A DNA stretch of 64,000 bases from Phycisphaerae bacterium (lineage in GTDB: Bacteria; Planctomycetota; Phycisphaerae; Phycisphaerales; UBA1924): assembly GCA_022180725.1 (NCBI GenBank), contig BQMO01000023.1, forward strand, positions 80,545-144,544. The letters run 5' to 3'. Under the pieces are notes generated by a model. That model ran no database searches and was not told where the DNA came from. It saw nothing but the letters and a program-made list of their open reading frames with translations. Shown here in pieces: positions 1 to 8,047 of the stretch. The translations under genes and the position numbers were made by a program. How positions within the stretch are numbered: position 1 is the first letter of the stretch; the number at the start of each line of letters is the position of its first letter.

Positions 1-2
1 TC

Positions 3-506
3 GTGCAAGGCCCCTTCGACGCCGCCGCCTGCGTCATGGCCCTGATGAACATCGAACCGGTTTCGAGTGTTCTTCAGAGCATCGCCAACCTGCTCGCGCC
101 CGGGGGTCGCTTCGTCGCGGTGATCCTGCACCCGGCGTTTCGCGCGCCGGGGCAGACAAGTTGGGAATGGGATTCATCGCCGGCTCGCCCCGGGAGAGTC
201 ACGAAGCCGCCCACCCCGAAGCAGTTCCGCCGCGTCGACGGGTATCTGTCCCTCGGGCAGCGCGAGATCGTGATGAACCCCGGCGCGGCGGCGCACGGCA
301 AGGACGCCGTCACCACCATCACCTATCACCGCCCGATCCAGCATTACGTGAAGTCCTTTGCGCAGGCCGGGCTGTTGCTGGACGCCCTTGAGGAATGGGC
401 GAGCCTGCGCACCAGCCAGCCCGGCCCACGCGCGGCCGAGGAGAACCGGGCACGGCGAGAAATCCCCATGTTCCTGGCGCTGCGCGCACTCAAGCCCGGC
501 GCGTAG
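3..506 (+). CDS. SAM-dependent methyltransferase, C-terminal part (5' truncated)
   Basis: The reading frame is already open at the left edge, so the N-terminus and the SAM-binding glycine-rich loop lie outside the window. What remains reads like the second half of a class I methyltransferase: a DAAACVMALMN stretch resembling motif II, then LLAPGGRFVAVILHPAF, the 'leader makes a report' strand-turn that follows in Methyltransf_11/25 proteins. The C-terminal ~90 residues contain a substrate-side region with an ITYHRPI segment. The substrate cannot be told. A 234-base gap separates it from the flagellar block, and it is probably not part of that operon. Confidence 0.7.
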   Translation: MQGPFDAAACVMALMNIEPVSSVLQSIANLLAPGGRFVAVILHPAFRAPGQTSWEWDSSPARPGRVTKPPTPKQFRRVDGYLSLGQREIVMNPGAAAHGKDAVTTITYHRPIQHYVKSFAQAGLLLDALEEWASLRTSQPGPRAAEENRARREIPMFLALRALKPGA

Positions 507-586
507 TCTTCGAAGGTACGCCTCCCCCCCACGCAGCAGGACGTTGTTTCGGGCACGTACTCCAGTCACGGGACTTTTCCATGTGC

Positions 587-615
587 CACGGCTTGCCGGC
601 TTCCGGCAAGCCGTG
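587..615. other. Perfect 13-bp inverted repeat before flgF
   Basis: CACGGCTTGCCGG (587-599) and CCGGCAAGCCGTG (603-615) are perfect reverse complements around a 3-base loop. There is no T-tract after it, so it is not a classical intrinsic terminator. It may end the methyltransferase transcript or block read-through. A further AAGCCGTGGCA at 660-670 can pair with 584-594 and would compete with this hairpin. Confidence 0.6.
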
Positions 616-708
616 CGGGCGTGTCGTCGCTCGGCGATAGCACGGCCTCCTCAAGCCGGAAGCCGTGGCATAGAGGGGTCCAACGGGCCGCGGAAAGCGT
701 CACGCCGC

Positions 709-724
709 TTGGCACGCCGGTTGT
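709..724 (+). promoter_or_regulatory. Candidate sigma-54 promoter of flgF
   Basis: TTGGCACGCCGGTTGT has a perfect -24 block (TTGGCACG) and a near-match -12 block (TTGT instead of TTGC) at the canonical spacing. The predicted start is near 736, only a few bases before the flgF ATG, so the leader would be very short. Two similar sites lie before flgI and flgL. Confidence 0.45.
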
Positions 725-739
725 GTATGAACCGGCGGC

Positions 740-1501
740 ATGTCGTACGGGCTGCAGATCTCGGCGTCGGGCGTGTTCGCGGCGTTGTACCGCCAGGATG
801 TGTACGCGAACAACCTGGCGAACCTGGATACCCCGGGATTCAAGGTTGATGTGCCCACCAGCCGCCCGCGGGAGTGCGTACGGGAGGAAGACGGCGTGTG
901 GCAACTGCCATCGAACCGGCTGCTGGAGCGGCTTGGGGCCGGGGCGCTGCTGAACGCGAACTCGATCTCGTTCGCGCAAGGATCGCTCAAGACCACCGGG
1001 AACGCGCTGGACGTGGGCATCCAGGGCGACGGCTTTTTCATGGTGCAGGACGGCGATGCGACGCGGCTGACACGCGATGGGCGGTTTACGCGCGACGCGC
1101 AAGGAATGCTCGTGCTGGCGTCGGGCGGGCAGCGGGTGCTGGGTGAGGATGGAAAGCCGATCCGCCTGCCGGCGGGGGCGGTCACGATCGACGGCGAGGG
1201 CACGGTGCGTTCGAACGGGCAGGCGGTGTCGCGGCTGGGGTTCGTGGACGTGTCGGATCGGGGCGCGTTGACCAAGGCCGGGCACGGGATGTTCGCGGCG
1301 AGCGAAGCCGCGTTGAAGGGCGCGGTCCCCGCGACGGGGCGGATGACGCAGTACGCGATCGAAGAGTCGGCGGTGGACGAGGTGGCGGCGATCATGCAGA
1401 TGACCTCGGCGTCGCGGGACGTGGAAGCGAACACGGCGATGATCCGCGAGCATGACCGGCTGCTGGACAAGGCGATCAACACGCTGGGACGGGTGATGTA
1501 A
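740..1501 (+). CDS. flgF: Flagellar basal-body rod protein FlgF
   Basis: Proximal/distal rod subunit of the flagellar axial family, exported by the flagellar type III system and assembled in the periplasm. The 253-residue protein starts with the family's N-terminal rod signature (ANNLANLDTPGFK near residues 24-36), has a central GDGFFMVQ segment typical of FlgE/F/G, and ends in a heptad-rich helix (SRDVEANTAMIREHD and following). It is somewhat shorter than FlgG and is followed 17 bases later by flgG, the usual order. No strong Shine-Dalgarno precedes the ATG, which fits a short leader from the candidate sigma-54 site just upstream. FlgF rather than FlgG is inferred from order and divergence. 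Confidence 0.9.
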   Translation: MSYGLQISASGVFAALYRQDVYANNLANLDTPGFKVDVPTSRPRECVREEDGVWQLPSNRLLERLGAGALLNANSISFAQGSLKTTGNALDVGIQGDGFFMVQDGDATRLTRDGRFTRDAQGMLVLASGGQRVLGEDGKPIRLPAGAVTIDGEGTVRSNGQAVSRLGFVDVSDRGALTKAGHGMFAASEAALKGAVPATGRMTQYAIEESAVDEVAAIMQMTSASRDVEANTAMIREHDRLLDKAINTLGRVM

Positions 1502-1518
1502 GGACTGGGGGAAGTCGC

Positions 1519-2328
1519 ATGGCGATCAACGCGTTGCAATCGGCGGCATCGGGGTTGTCGGCGCTGAACACGGCACTGGACGTGACAGCGAACAACCTGG
1601 CGAACGTGAACACGCCGGGGTTCAAGGCCAGCCGGGTGAACTTTCAGGACTTGCTGTACGTGGAAAAAGCCCAGCCGGGGGCGTTGAACCAGAACGAGGA
1701 TCAGAGGCCGATCGGGCTGTACGTGGGGCTGGGTGTGCGGGTGTCGGGGACGCAGTTGGACTTTGCGCAGGGCGCACCGCAGGCGACGGGCCGGCCGCTG
1801 GACGTGACCATCAACGGGCAGGGGTTCTTCCGCGTGCGCGTCGAGGACTCGCTGGGGTCGGGGGGGTACGCGTACACGCGGGCGGGGAACTTCGCGCTCA
1901 ACAGCGACGGGGAGTTGGTGCTGGCGAACGACCAGGGGCGGCGGCTGGAGCCGAACATTCAGATTTCGCCCGACGCCGAGACCGTGACGATCGCGGCGGA
2001 TGGGCGCGTGCTGGTAACGCTGCCGGGACAGCCCGAGCCGGAAGAACTCGGCCCGCTGGAACTGTCGACGTTCGTGAACCCCGCGGGGCTGAAGCAGGTG
2101 GGCGAGAACCTGTACGTGGAGACCGCCGCGAGCGGCCCCCCCACCACCGGCGTGCCGGGGAGCGAGGGTCGCGGGACGCTGCAATCGGCGTTCCTGGAGT
2201 CGTCGAACGTGGACCCGACACGAGAACTCATCGAACTGATCCGCACGCAGCGGGCCTTCGAGATGAACAGCCAGTCGATCCGGGCGGCGGATGAGTCGCT
2301 GCGGAGCGTGGCGCAGTTGAGGCGGTAG
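1519..2328 (+). CDS. flgG: Flagellar distal rod protein FlgG
   Basis: Distal rod subunit that forms the drive shaft through the P and L rings. At 269 residues it matches the usual FlgG length of about 260. Visible signatures are NALQSAASGLSALNTALD at the N-terminus, ANNLANVNTPGFKASR, NGQGFFRV in the middle, and the C-terminal ESSNVDPTRELIELIRTQRAFEMN stretch that is diagnostic for FlgG. It lies between flgF and flgA, on the same strand and with short gaps, so it is almost certainly co-transcribed with them. Confidence 0.95.
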   Translation: MAINALQSAASGLSALNTALDVTANNLANVNTPGFKASRVNFQDLLYVEKAQPGALNQNEDQRPIGLYVGLGVRVSGTQLDFAQGAPQATGRPLDVTINGQGFFRVRVEDSLGSGGYAYTRAGNFALNSDGELVLANDQGRRLEPNIQISPDAETVTIAADGRVLVTLPGQPEPEELGPLELSTFVNPAGLKQVGENLYVETAASGPPTTGVPGSEGRGTLQSAFLESSNVDPTRELIELIRTQRAFEMNSQSIRAADESLRSVAQLRR

Positions 2329-2345
2329 CACGGTGAGGAGCGGGC

Positions 2346-3452
2346 ATGACGCTGATCGTGGTAGATCCCGGAGAGGGCGTGAGGCCGGCGCTGGGGCGGG
2401 GCGCGAGGGCGACGGAAGGCGCACCGAGCGCACGACGTGTGGCGGCGATGGCGGTGTTCGTGGTGCTGATGCTCGCGACGATGCTGGTTCCCCGGCAGGC
2501 CGAGGGACAGACGGTGACGTTGCGGACGTTCGCGGCTATGGCCGATGGCGCCCGGCTGACGGTGGGCGACGTGGCGGACGTGGACGGCGAAGGTGCGGAG
2601 GCGGTGCGGGGTGTGGTTCTCCCCGTCGAAGCGGGCGGCGTGATCGACAGCGCGACGGTGCGGGCGGCGTTGGAGAAGACGGGGACGGTGAACCTGGGGC
2701 GGGTGCGGGTGCGTGGCGGGCCTTGCGCCGTGCGGGTGGGTACAACCTCGCATGCCGATCCCCCGCGGCGCGAGTCGCCGGGCGCGGCAGAGTCACGGAC
2801 GGCCACCGAGGTGAACACGCCGGGAGCGATCCGGGCGCTGGTGCCGGCGCGCGTCGCCGAGGCGTTGGGCGTGAGCGCGGACGATGTCCGTGTGACCTTC
2901 GAGGATCACGACGCGGCGTTGCTGGACATGCCCGCGGCCGGACGGCTGGTGGTGATCCGTCCCGCGGGCGACGGCGAACGGATGCCCCTGGCGGTGCGGG
3001 TGTACGAGGGAGAACGCCTGGCGGCGTCGGGCACGGTGCGCGTGGGAGTGCAGGTTCGGCGGATGGTGTGGCGGGCGGTCGGCGTGATTCCACGCGGGCA
3101 GGTGCTCTCGAACGATCAGGTTCGGCGCGAGGAGGCATGGCTGTCGCCGGGCGTTCGCCCCGCGGGCGAGGGCGTGCTGGGACAGGTGGTGCGTTCGCGG
3201 ATCGGCGCGGGCGAGGTCGTGGTCGAGGGTGATGTTGAGATGCCGGTGGTGGTGAAGCGCGGCGACTTGCTCACCGTGGACTGCATCTCGGGGGGGTTCG
3301 TGGTGCAGACGACGGCCCGGGCACTGGAGGCAGGTCGCGAGGGGCAGGTGATCGAGATGCAGGCGCTGAACTCCAAGAGCGTGATCCGTGCGCGGGTGAG
3401 CCGCGCCGGGCAGGCGGTGCTGGTGCTGGACCGCGGCGGGAAGGGGGGCTGA
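2346..3452 (+). CDS. flgA: Flagellar P-ring assembly chaperone FlgA
   Basis: Periplasmic chaperone needed to assemble FlgI into the P ring. The 368-residue protein begins with a long, positively charged N-terminus and then a hydrophobic stretch (about residues 34-48), which probably acts as a signal peptide ending near the QAEGQ sequence. The C-terminal third carries the SAF/ChapFlgA signature (VIPRGQVLSNDQVRREEAW, then GQVVRSRIGAGEVV and RGDLLTVDCISGGFVV). It is longer than enterobacterial FlgA (about 220 residues) because of an extra domain in the middle. Its position directly before flgH and flgI supports the call. A shorter N-terminus starting at a later Met is possible. Confidence 0.88.
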   Translation: MTLIVVDPGEGVRPALGRGARATEGAPSARRVAAMAVFVVLMLATMLVPRQAEGQTVTLRTFAAMADGARLTVGDVADVDGEGAEAVRGVVLPVEAGGVIDSATVRAALEKTGTVNLGRVRVRGGPCAVRVGTTSHADPPRRESPGAAESRTATEVNTPGAIRALVPARVAEALGVSADDVRVTFEDHDAALLDMPAAGRLVVIRPAGDGERMPLAVRVYEGERLAASGTVRVGVQVRRMVWRAVGVIPRGQVLSNDQVRREEAWLSPGVRPAGEGVLGQVVRSRIGAGEVVVEGDVEMPVVVKRGDLLTVDCISGGFVVQTTARALEAGREGQVIEMQALNSKSVIRARVSRAGQAVLVLDRGGKGG

Positions 3453-3455
3453 ACG

Positions 3456-4142
3456 ATGCGGCGAGCGTGGATCGGGGTGGTGCTGATGATGGTGATGGCG
3501 GGCGAGTCGTCGGGGCAGAGCCTGCTGCGTCGGGAGCCTCCGCCGGCGCCGGTGGACGCCAAGGGCGAGCCGGACGCGAACGGGCCGCTGAAGGCGATGT
3601 CGCTGTACGCGGTGGAGCCGCCCAAGCCGCGGACCATCGAGGTGCACGACAAGGTGACGATCATCATCTCGGAGACGAGCAAGCAGACGAGCGAGCAGAA
3701 ACTGGACTCGAAGAAGGACTCGTCGCTGAGCATCGCGCTGAAGAAGTTCCCCGACCTGGCGAAGTTGCTGGAGGCGGAGTTGACGAACGGGGACAGTTCG
3801 CCCATCGCCGAGGCGGCGGCGAGCGCAGGGAGCAAGTTCAAGGGCGATGGAAAGTACGAGCGGTCGGACCGGTTCAGCGACAAGATCACGGCGACGGTGA
3901 TCGACGTGAAGCCCAACGGGGTGCTGGTGCTGGAGGCCCGGCGGGTGATCCAGAAGGACAAGGAAATCCAGAACGTCGTGCTGAGCGGGGAGTGCCGCCG
4001 CGAGGACGTGACCGACGGGAACACCGTGCTCTCGAGCCAACTGGCGGACCTGGCGCTGGTCGTGCACAACGAAGGGCAGGTGAAGGACACGGCGACGAAG
4101 GGGCTGTTGACGCGGCTGTTCGAGGCGGTGTTCAACTTCTAG
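3456..4142 (+). CDS. flgH: Flagellar L-ring protein FlgH without a lipobox
   Basis: Subunit of the outer-membrane L ring that lets the rod pass through. The 228-residue protein has a cleavable-looking signal (about residues 1-20) and the conserved FlgH core: HDKVTIIISE, then SSLSIALKKFP, FKGDGKYERSDRFSDKITATV, and VLSGECRREDV. In enteric bacteria FlgH is a lipoprotein with a cysteine after the signal peptide. Here the only cysteine is deep in the C-terminal half (GECRRED), so the mature N-terminus is probably not lipidated. It starts 4 bases after flgA and precedes flgI. Confidence 0.9.
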   Translation: MRRAWIGVVLMMVMAGESSGQSLLRREPPPAPVDAKGEPDANGPLKAMSLYAVEPPKPRTIEVHDKVTIIISETSKQTSEQKLDSKKDSSLSIALKKFPDLAKLLEAELTNGDSSPIAEAAASAGSKFKGDGKYERSDRFSDKITATVIDVKPNGVLVLEARRVIQKDKEIQNVVLSGECRREDVTDGNTVLSSQLADLALVVHNEGQVKDTATKGLLTRLFEAVFNF

Positions 4143-4164
4143 AACGCACGGGGCGAGGGTGGCG

Positions 4165-4180
4165 TTGGCACGCGGTTCGC
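4165..4180 (+). promoter_or_regulatory. Candidate sigma-54 promoter of flgI
   Basis: TTGGCACGCGGTTCGC keeps the perfect -24 block and the GG-N10-GC spacing, with one mismatch in the -12 block (TCGC for TTGC). It lies in the 82-base gap between flgH and flgI, about 45 bases before the chosen flgI start. Confidence 0.35.
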
Positions 4181-4224
4181 GGTACGGGCAGGAGGCCCGG
4201 CGTACGGGCGAAGGCAGGAGGCCG

Positions 4225-5304
4225 ATGCGGAATCAAGCCCTTGCATGTCTGGTGCTGCTGATGTGCGTGGCCCTGTCGGGCGTGGCGCGCGCGGGGACGG
4301 TGCGCGACCTGGTGCGTTTCAAGGGGCAGGGCGAGTCGCTGTTGCAGGGATACGGGCTGGTGATCGGCCTGGAGAACACGGGGGACTCGGCGAAGGAAGC
4401 CGCCCTGGCGTTGCCTTTGGCGAAGGTGCTGGAGCACAACGGGGTGAACCTGGGCACGCCGCGGGTGACGGACCCGAAGAGCAAGTCGGTGGCGATGGTG
4501 CTGGTGACGTGCACGGTGCCGCCGGCGGGGGCACGGGCCGACGACAAGCTCGACGTGTGGGTCTCGACGATCGGGAGCGCGACGAGCCTGGCGGGCGGGC
4601 AGTTGTTCATTACGGCGCTGAAAGGCCCCAGGCCGGGCGACCCGACGGTGTGGGCGGTGGCCGAGGGCACGCTGGAGTTGGAAGGCACGAGCAAGACACG
4701 GGCGAAGGTGCGTGGCGGGGCGCGGATGGTCGAGGACATCCTGATGCCCGAGGTGGGCGACGAGTTCGACCTGATCATCGACCAGCCCTTTGCGGGGTGG
4801 GCCTCGGCGACGCAGATCGCCGTGGCGATCAACGCGCGGGCGATGCCCGGCGGGCCGGCGGTCGCCAAGGCGATCGACGAGCGGACGGTGCGGGTGACGA
4901 TCCCCCCGGCGGAGCGAGGGGACAAGGCAGGGTTTCTCGCGGACGTGCTCTCGGCGGACGTGACGCTGGGGGAACTGGACCTGCCGGCGACGATCATCTA
5001 CAACGCGAAGCGCGGGTCGATCATCGTGGACGGGGACGTGGCGATCGGCCCGGTGGCGATCACGCACGCGAACCTGGCGGTGACGACCCTGATGCCCCAG
5101 CCGCAGGCTACGGCCCAGAACCCACGCGTCGAGACCGAGCGATGGGCGACGATGGCGCCGGGGGCGCGGGCGAGCGAGAAGGCGCGGCTGAGCGACTTGA
5201 TGGCGGCGTTCAAGGCGCTGGACATCCCCACCACCGAGCAGATCGCCGTGCTGGAGATGCTCCACAAGATGGGCAAACTGCAGGCGAAGATGATCGTGGA
5301 TTAG
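4225..5304 (+). CDS. flgI: Flagellar P-ring protein FlgI
   Basis: Periplasmic P-ring subunit that surrounds the rod in the peptidoglycan layer. The protein is 359 residues, matching the usual ~365. It starts with a classic signal peptide (MRNQALACLVLLMCVALSG, cleavage expected near ARA-GTV) and continues with RDLVRFKGQGESLLQGYGLVIGLENTGD, the family hallmark. Near the C-terminus is TEQIAVLEMLHKMGKLQAKMIVD. The start at 4225 is preferred over an upstream in-frame GTG at 4159 because the signal peptide begins here and AGGAG lies 4 bases upstream. flgA, flgH and flgI are adjacent, as in many flagellar operons. Confidence 0.95.
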   Translation: MRNQALACLVLLMCVALSGVARAGTVRDLVRFKGQGESLLQGYGLVIGLENTGDSAKEAALALPLAKVLEHNGVNLGTPRVTDPKSKSVAMVLVTCTVPPAGARADDKLDVWVSTIGSATSLAGGQLFITALKGPRPGDPTVWAVAEGTLELEGTSKTRAKVRGGARMVEDILMPEVGDEFDLIIDQPFAGWASATQIAVAINARAMPGGPAVAKAIDERTVRVTIPPAERGDKAGFLADVLSADVTLGELDLPATIIYNAKRGSIIVDGDVAIGPVAITHANLAVTTLMPQPQATAQNPRVETERWATMAPGARASEKARLSDLMAAFKALDIPTTEQIAVLEMLHKMGKLQAKMIVD

Positions 5305-5328
5305 CGACACGGAAACGAGACTCCAGGC

Positions 5329-5712
5329 ATGATGATTCGTCCGGCACAGATTGGCGACATTGCCAGGCCGATCGAGCGCGAGGCGACCCTGACGGCGCGC
5401 GCGGATGGTGATCGAGCGCTGTTCGCCGACGCGCTGGCCAAGGCCCAAGGAACAGGCGCGGCCCCGGCAGCCGCGGCCCGTGAAGCGGCGGGGCAACTCG
5501 TGGCGGCGTCGCTGATCATGCCCGTGCTCAAGGGCCTGCGCGAGAGCAACCAGGCGGCGGCGCCCTTCGCGCCCGGCGCGGGCGAGAAGGCCTTCCGCGG
5601 GATGATGGATGACATGATGGCGCAGCGTCTGGTGCAGCGGGCTGACTGGGGCCTGGTCGATGCCGTCGCCCGGCGGGTGATGCAACGCGCGGGCGTGGAG
5701 GCGACGGCATGA
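5329..5712 (+). CDS. Rod-binding protein, FlgJ N-terminal domain only
   Basis: A 127-residue protein corresponding to the rod-capping N-terminal half of FlgJ. The segment from about residue 55 to the end (AASLIMPVLKGLRESN, then GEKAFRGMMDDMMAQRLVQR) matches the Rod-binding domain, which helps rod subunits polymerise. There is no C-terminal muramidase domain, so peptidoglycan must be cut by a separate enzyme not seen in this window. It follows flgI by 24 bases and its stop overlaps the start of the next gene (ATGA), indicating translational coupling. Confidence 0.8.
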   Translation: MMIRPAQIGDIARPIEREATLTARADGDRALFADALAKAQGTGAAPAAAAREAAGQLVAASLIMPVLKGLRESNQAAAPFAPGAGEKAFRGMMDDMMAQRLVQRADWGLVDAVARRVMQRAGVEATA

Positions 5713-6242
5713 GCACAACCCATGACACCCCCGCGACGCTGGCGGAAGAGCTCGACGCGCTGCTCGATGAGTACGCCGGGCGGCACGAACGCTGGCTGGC
5801 GCTGGCGATGGCGCATCGGGAAGCGATCCGCACGGCGGACGGGGCGGGCGTGGCAAAGGCCGCCTCTGCCCAGGGCACGCTGCTGGAGGAGATCGCCGGG
5901 CTGGAATCACGTCGGGGGGCGTTGGTGAACGCGGCGGCGGGCATGCTGCCGGGGCTGCGGGCCACGCGGCGTGGGCCGATCACCCTGCGCGACGTCGCCG
6001 CGGCGCTGCCCGTGGCGGGTGCGGCGGGGCTGCTGGCCAAGGCGGAGCGGCTGCGCGAACTGGTGCGACGGACCAACGAGGAGACGGCGGGTGTGGCGGG
6101 GGCGACGCGGGCCATGCTCGGACACCTCGAAGGCCTGATGCGGCACGTGGCGAGGCAGTTGAGCCACGCGGGAACATACTCGCGGCGTGGCGTCGTCGAC
6201 GCGGGCGGGGCGGTGGTCTCGGCGTTGGATCTGCGAACGTGA
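5709..6242 (+). CDS. flgN: FlgN-like flagellar export chaperone
   Basis: A 177-residue, alanine- and leucine-rich helical protein placed directly before flgK and flgL, whose products FlgN escorts to the export gate in the cytoplasm. The N-terminal half (LAEELDALLDEYAGRHERWLALAMAHREAI) has the hydrophobic heptads of the FlgN family, followed by EIAGLESRRGALV. Sequence similarity in FlgN proteins is low, so the call leans on length, helical content and gene order. It overlaps the rod-binding protein gene by 4 bases and lies 7 bases before flgK. Confidence 0.7.
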   Translation: MSTTHDTPATLAEELDALLDEYAGRHERWLALAMAHREAIRTADGAGVAKAASAQGTLLEEIAGLESRRGALVNAAAGMLPGLRATRRGPITLRDVAAALPVAGAAGLLAKAERLRELVRRTNEETAGVAGATRAMLGHLEGLMRHVARQLSHAGTYSRRGVVDAGGAVVSALDLRT

Positions 6243-6249
6243 GGTACGC

Positions 6250-7986
6250 ATGAGCCTTTCGGCGGCATTCAACATCGGTCGGTCGGCGCTGGCGGCGAGC
6301 CAGATGGGTATCCAGGTGGCCGGCAACAACATGGCCAACGCCGCCACGCCGGGATACTCGCGGCAGGTGGGGCGGCTGGTGCCCATGCGCGGCGACCGAT
6401 CGATCCCCGGGATCACCATCGGCGCGGGCGTGCTCATGCGCAGCGTGCTGCGGCAGGTGGACGCGGGGCTGGAGAGCCGGCTGCGGTCGTCGGCTTCCGA
6501 CGCGGCGTACGCCAACACCCAGTCATCGATCCTCTCGCAGGTCGAGGACGCCCTGGGCGAACTGGGGGAGAACGACCTTTCGAGCCAGGTGTCGGCGTTC
6601 TTTCGGGCATGGTCGGAGCGGGCGAACCAGTCGCGTTCGGCGGCGAGCGTGGTGCAGCAGGGCGAGCAACTCGCCTCGTTCATGCGCCGCCTGCGGACGG
6701 ACCTGACCAACCAGCGGGCGCAGGGCGATTCGCAACTGGCCGCGGGGGTTGATCGCGCCAACGAACTGCTCACCGTCATTGCTGATCTGAACCGGCAGGT
6801 GAGCGAGTCGGAGGTGGCGGGGAACGTGGCGAACACGCTGCGCGACCAGCGCGACCAGGCCATCCGCGAGTTGTCGGAACTGATGGACGTGACCGTCGTG
6901 CCGCGGGGATCGCAGGGCGTCGACGTGCTCGCGGGCTCGACGCCGGTGGTGCTGGGGTCGCAGGCCAGGCTCTTGCGCGTGCGGCGTGAGACGGTGGACG
7001 GGGAAAGCCGCGTCACGATCGTCTCGGGCGACAACCAGGCGCGGCTGGCGATCTCGTCGGGCGTGCTCGGGTCGCTGCTGGACAACCGCGCGGGTGTGAT
7101 CGACGCGACGATCGCCCGGCTCGACGCCCTGGGATCGCAGTTGATCTTCGAGGTGAACAAGTTGCACTCGACGGGCGCTCGGTCCGAGGGGCTTTCGCGT
7201 GCTACGGGCACGCTGACCATGTCGAACGCCGACCGGTCGGCGGCGCTCAACGACGCGGGGAACACGGCGACGGCGGGGCTGCCCTTCCGGGCGGTGAACG
7301 GCGGGTTCCTGGTGCACGTGCGGCAGGCGGCGACCGGGGCCGTGCAGACCGTGCGGATCGACGTGGACCTCGACGGGCTGACCAGCGCAGGGACGCCCGG
7401 CACGGCGGACGACACGTCGGCGGAGGACATCCGGGCGGCGCTCGCGGCGATTCCCGGGCTGAACGCGTCGTTCACGGCGGACGGCCGGTTGGATGTTCGC
7501 GCGGCGGAGGGGTTTGACTTCTCCTTCGCCGACGACAGTTCGGGCGTGCTCGCGGTGCTCGGGGTCAACTCGTACTTCACGGGGACCGACGCGGCGAGCA
7601 TCGGCGTGCGGGCCGACCTCGCCTCGGACAGTTCGCTGCTCACGGCGGGTCGGATCGTGGATGGGCAGTTCGTGGACAACGGCACGGCGTTGGAAGTAGC
7701 CGGGCTTCAGAGCCGGGCGTTGGGGTCGCTGGGAGGCGTGTCGTTGGTGGATTCGTGGCGCGACGCGGTGCAGCGGGTGGGCGGACAGGCCAGCGCCGGG
7801 CGCTCGATGGCCACGGCTGCGGGGCTGGTGCTCGAGAGCCTGCAGGCCCAGCGGTCGGCGGTGTCGGGGGTGTCGATCGACGAAGAGGCCCTGAGCCTGA
7901 TGGATTATCAGCGGCAGTACCAGGCCGCCGCCCGGATCATCGCGGTGGCCGAGCAGATGACCCAGACGTTGATGGAGATGGTGTGA
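6250..7986 (+). CDS. flgK: Flagellar hook-associated protein 1, FlgK
   Basis: First junction protein between hook and filament. The 578-residue protein starts with SAAFNIGRSALAASQMGIQ and the rod/hook signature AGNNMANAATPGYSRQ. The flagellin-like D0/D1 region continues with ADLNRQVSESE and the C-terminal QAQRSAVSGVSIDEEALSLMDYQRQYQAAARII, which is diagnostic for FlgK. The start at 6250 is chosen because the family begins there and GAGGT lies just upstream; an in-frame start at 6187 would add 21 unrelated residues and run into flgN. A central insert of about 150 residues (residues ~330-480) is probably surface exposed. Confidence 0.95.
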   Translation: MSLSAAFNIGRSALAASQMGIQVAGNNMANAATPGYSRQVGRLVPMRGDRSIPGITIGAGVLMRSVLRQVDAGLESRLRSSASDAAYANTQSSILSQVEDALGELGENDLSSQVSAFFRAWSERANQSRSAASVVQQGEQLASFMRRLRTDLTNQRAQGDSQLAAGVDRANELLTVIADLNRQVSESEVAGNVANTLRDQRDQAIRELSELMDVTVVPRGSQGVDVLAGSTPVVLGSQARLLRVRRETVDGESRVTIVSGDNQARLAISSGVLGSLLDNRAGVIDATIARLDALGSQLIFEVNKLHSTGARSEGLSRATGTLTMSNADRSAALNDAGNTATAGLPFRAVNGGFLVHVRQAATGAVQTVRIDVDLDGLTSAGTPGTADDTSAEDIRAALAAIPGLNASFTADGRLDVRAAEGFDFSFADDSSGVLAVLGVNSYFTGTDAASIGVRADLASDSSLLTAGRIVDGQFVDNGTALEVAGLQSRALGSLGGVSLVDSWRDAVQRVGGQASAGRSMATAAGLVLESLQAQRSAVSGVSIDEEALSLMDYQRQYQAAARIIAVAEQMTQTLMEMV

Positions 7987-7994
7987 AGAAGGCA

Positions 7995-8007
7995 CGGACC
8001 ATGCCGG
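7995..8007 (+). promoter_or_regulatory. Thirteen-base motif shared with the second flagellin leader
   Basis: CGGACCATGCCGG occurs here, just before the flgL sigma-54-like site, and again at 12941-12953 before the second flagellin gene. In both places CCGATG and GTGGC follow within about 20 bases. It could be a regulator site; the evidence is only the repetition. Confidence 0.3.
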
Positions 8008-8016
8008 ACCGATGGG

Positions 8017-8031
8017 TGGCACGCCACTTGC
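8017..8031 (+). promoter_or_regulatory. Sigma-54-type promoter of flgL
   Basis: TGGCACGCCACTTGC is an exact match to the -24/-12 consensus TGGCAC-N5-TTGC. It fills the 61-base gap between flgK and flgL. The predicted transcript start (about 8043) is only a few bases before the flgL ATG at 8048. Confidence 0.6.
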
Positions 8032-8047
8032 GTAGGGCGTTGTGGCG

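Noticed and set aside
700..2433. 577-residue open frame on the minus strand across flgF and flgG
   Set aside because: Antisense shadow of two clear flagellar genes in GC-rich DNA; no family resemblance.
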